Part shown: one piece after another, positions 39,953 through 41,281 of the stretch
Numbering within the stretch: the first letter of the stretch is position 1
Layout: every line of letters starts with the position of its first letter
From: Prochlorococcaceae cyanobacterium ETNP18_MAG_14
Lineage (GTDB): Bacteria > Cyanobacteriota > Cyanobacteriia > PCC-6307 > Cyanobiaceae
Length of the DNA stretch: 41,281 bases
NCBI GenBank assembly: GCA_030741055.1
Contig: JASLWC010000008.1
Coordinates: forward strand, 1 to 41,281
Reading direction: 5' to 3'
Position numbers and translations under genes: made by a program
Notes under the pieces: model-generated
The model's database searches: none
The model's input: the letters and a program-made list of their open reading frames with translations, nothing else
Told to the model about the DNA's origin: nothing

Positions 39953-40121
39953 AGAACTACTACCTACAAGCCTTTGCATAAAACACAATCTTCAAATTAA
40001 TTCTCCACAATTAATTCTCAAATCTCAACCATCAAATTCAACCATAAGCACCCTATTTGATCAGCAGCAGCCGGTCTAAATTGCATTGCTCAATCTGCTT
40101 ACTTAGCCTTCTCCAGCTAAT

Positions 40122-40142
40122 AAAAAACGCCCTTTGAGGGCG
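40122..40142 (-). terminator. Rho-independent terminator of groL
   Basis: Minus strand CGCCCTCAAAGGGCGTTTTTT: 6-bp stem, 3-nt loop, T6. Confidence 0.88.
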
Positions 40143-40164
40143 CCTTTAGATATTTTCGACGAAT

Positions 40165-40188
40165 ATCGGGACCGCGAACAGTCCCGAT
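40165..40188 (-). other. Second hairpin in groL 3' UTR
   Basis: ATCGGGAC-8 nt-GTCCCGAT perfect 8-bp inverted repeat between the groL stop and the terminator. Confidence 0.7.
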
Positions 40189-40195
40189 GTTTTGA

Positions 40196-41281
40196 TCAGT
40201 AGTCGAAGTCACCACCCATGCCGCCGCCGCCAGCAGGAGCAGCCTCCTTCTTCTCTGGCATATCAGCAACGATGCACTCAGTGGTAAGCACCATGCCTGC
40301 AATCGAAGCAGCATTCTGCAAGCCCGAACGTGTGACCTTGGCGGGATCAACGATGCCTGCAGCCAACATATCGACGTAGTCACCAGTGGCAGCGTTGTAG
40401 CCATCACTGATCGGTTTGCTCTTTACGTTCTCAGCGACAACTGCTCCATTTGCACCAGCATTCTCAGCGATGCGCATCAAGGGGGCAGCAAGTGAAGCCT
40501 CCACGATGTTGGAGCCGATCAGCTCCTCACCACTGAGGTTGCTATTCGACCATTTCTGCAAAGCAGAAGCAAGATGAGCAAGAGTTGTGCCACCGCCGGG
40601 AACGATGCCTTCCTCGACAGCTGCCTTAGTGGCGTTAATGGCGTCCTCAAGACGAAGCTTCTTATCCTTCATCTCTGTTTCGGTGGCTGCACCCACCTTC
40701 ACAACGGCAACACCACCGGCCAGTTTGGCCAAACGCTCTTGCAGCTTCTCCTTGTCGTAGGTCGAGTCGGTCTCGTCCATCTGCTTCTTGATCTGCTCGC
40801 AACGCCCCTTCACAGCCATCTCGTTGCCTTCGGCGACGATGGTGGTGGTGTCCTTATTAATAGTGACGCGACGGGCGGTGCCGAGCATTTCAAGCTTGGC
40901 GTTATCCAGCTTGAGACCGGCGTCTTCGGTAATTAACTGACCATTGGTCAGCACTGCCATATCTTCGAGCATGGCCTTACGGCGATCGCCAAAGCCAGGG
41001 GCCTTAACTGCCGCAACGTTCAGCACACCACGCAGGCGGTTTACCACCAAAGTGGCGAGAGCTTCCTTCTCAATATCCTCAGCAATGATCAGCAGAGGCT
41101 TGCCGGTGCGGGCAATTTGCTCGAGCACGGGCACCAGATCCTGAACCAAGCCGATCTTTTTATCAGTAAGCAGGATGTAGGGCTCATCGAGTACAGCCTC
41201 CATTCGCTCGGTGTCGGTGGCGAAATAAGGAGAGATATAGCCCTTGTCGAAGCGCATACCCTCGGTGACCTCCAGTTCGGT
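40196..41281 (-). CDS. groL: Chaperonin GroEL (5' end beyond window)
   Basis: [35 protein letters not shown] ... [25 protein letters not shown] ... [15 protein letters not shown]; tail [11 protein letters not shown]. Confidence 0.97.
   Translation of the reverse strand, partial: TELEVTEGMRFDKGYISPYFATDTERMEAVLDEPYILLTDKKIGLVQDLVPVLEQIARTGKPLLIIAEDIEKEALATLVVNRLRGVLNVAAVKAPGFGDRRKAMLEDMAVLTNGQLITEDAGLKLDNAKLEMLGTARRVTINKDTTTIVAEGNEMAVKGRCEQIKKQMDETDSTYDKEKLQERLAKLAGGVAVVKVGAATETEMKDKKLRLEDAINATKAAVEEGIVPGGGTTLAHLASALQKWSNSNLSGEELIGSNIVEASLAAPLMRIAENAGANGAVVAENVKSKPISDGYNAATGDYVDMLAAGIVDPAKVTRSGLQNAASIAGMVLTTECIVADMPEKKEAAPAGGGGMGGDFDY

Noticed and set aside
1-41281. CRISPR arrays, transposases/IS ends, prophage genes, rRNA, prochlorosin-type precursor peptides
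   Set aside because: Looked for by eye; no regular spaced repeats, transposase motifs, rRNA sequence or lanthipeptide leader motifs were seen.

Overview
The window is a compact marine picocyanobacterial chromosome segment. Gene content and order point to a Prochlorococcus of the low-light MIT9313/MIT9303 type; this is an inference. About 30 housekeeping genes are recognisable. They include a response regulator, pepA, an envelope/purine gene train on the minus strand (purC-bamA-lpxC-fabZ-lpxA-lpxB-msrA), purD, an NblS-type kinase, kaiC/kaiB, rplU/rpmA, truB, a YebC-family gene, nagB, a SpoIID-domain protein, rnz, psbV, petF, prmA, serA, tRNA-Val(GAC), murD, an EVE-domain gene, rpoZ, an Hsp70-like gene, pyrR, gpmI, secG and the 3' part of groL. 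The most interesting signal is at the circadian clock locus. Between kaiB and rplU there is a frameshifted relic of the C-terminal domain of kaiA. In the same operon, kaiC ends early at a TGA, and the sequence after that TGA still reads in frame as a KaiC-tail-like peptide. This suggests that the KaiA-binding tail of KaiC was lost along with KaiA. Secondary points are an AT-rich mini-island with two orphan ORFs between the convergent secG and groL genes, an inverted pair of exact DnaA-box-like 9-mers in an intergenic region, and tandem hairpins 3' of groL. No CRISPR array, rRNA or transposase was seen. Homology statements rest on remembered family motifs and sequences, not on database searches.
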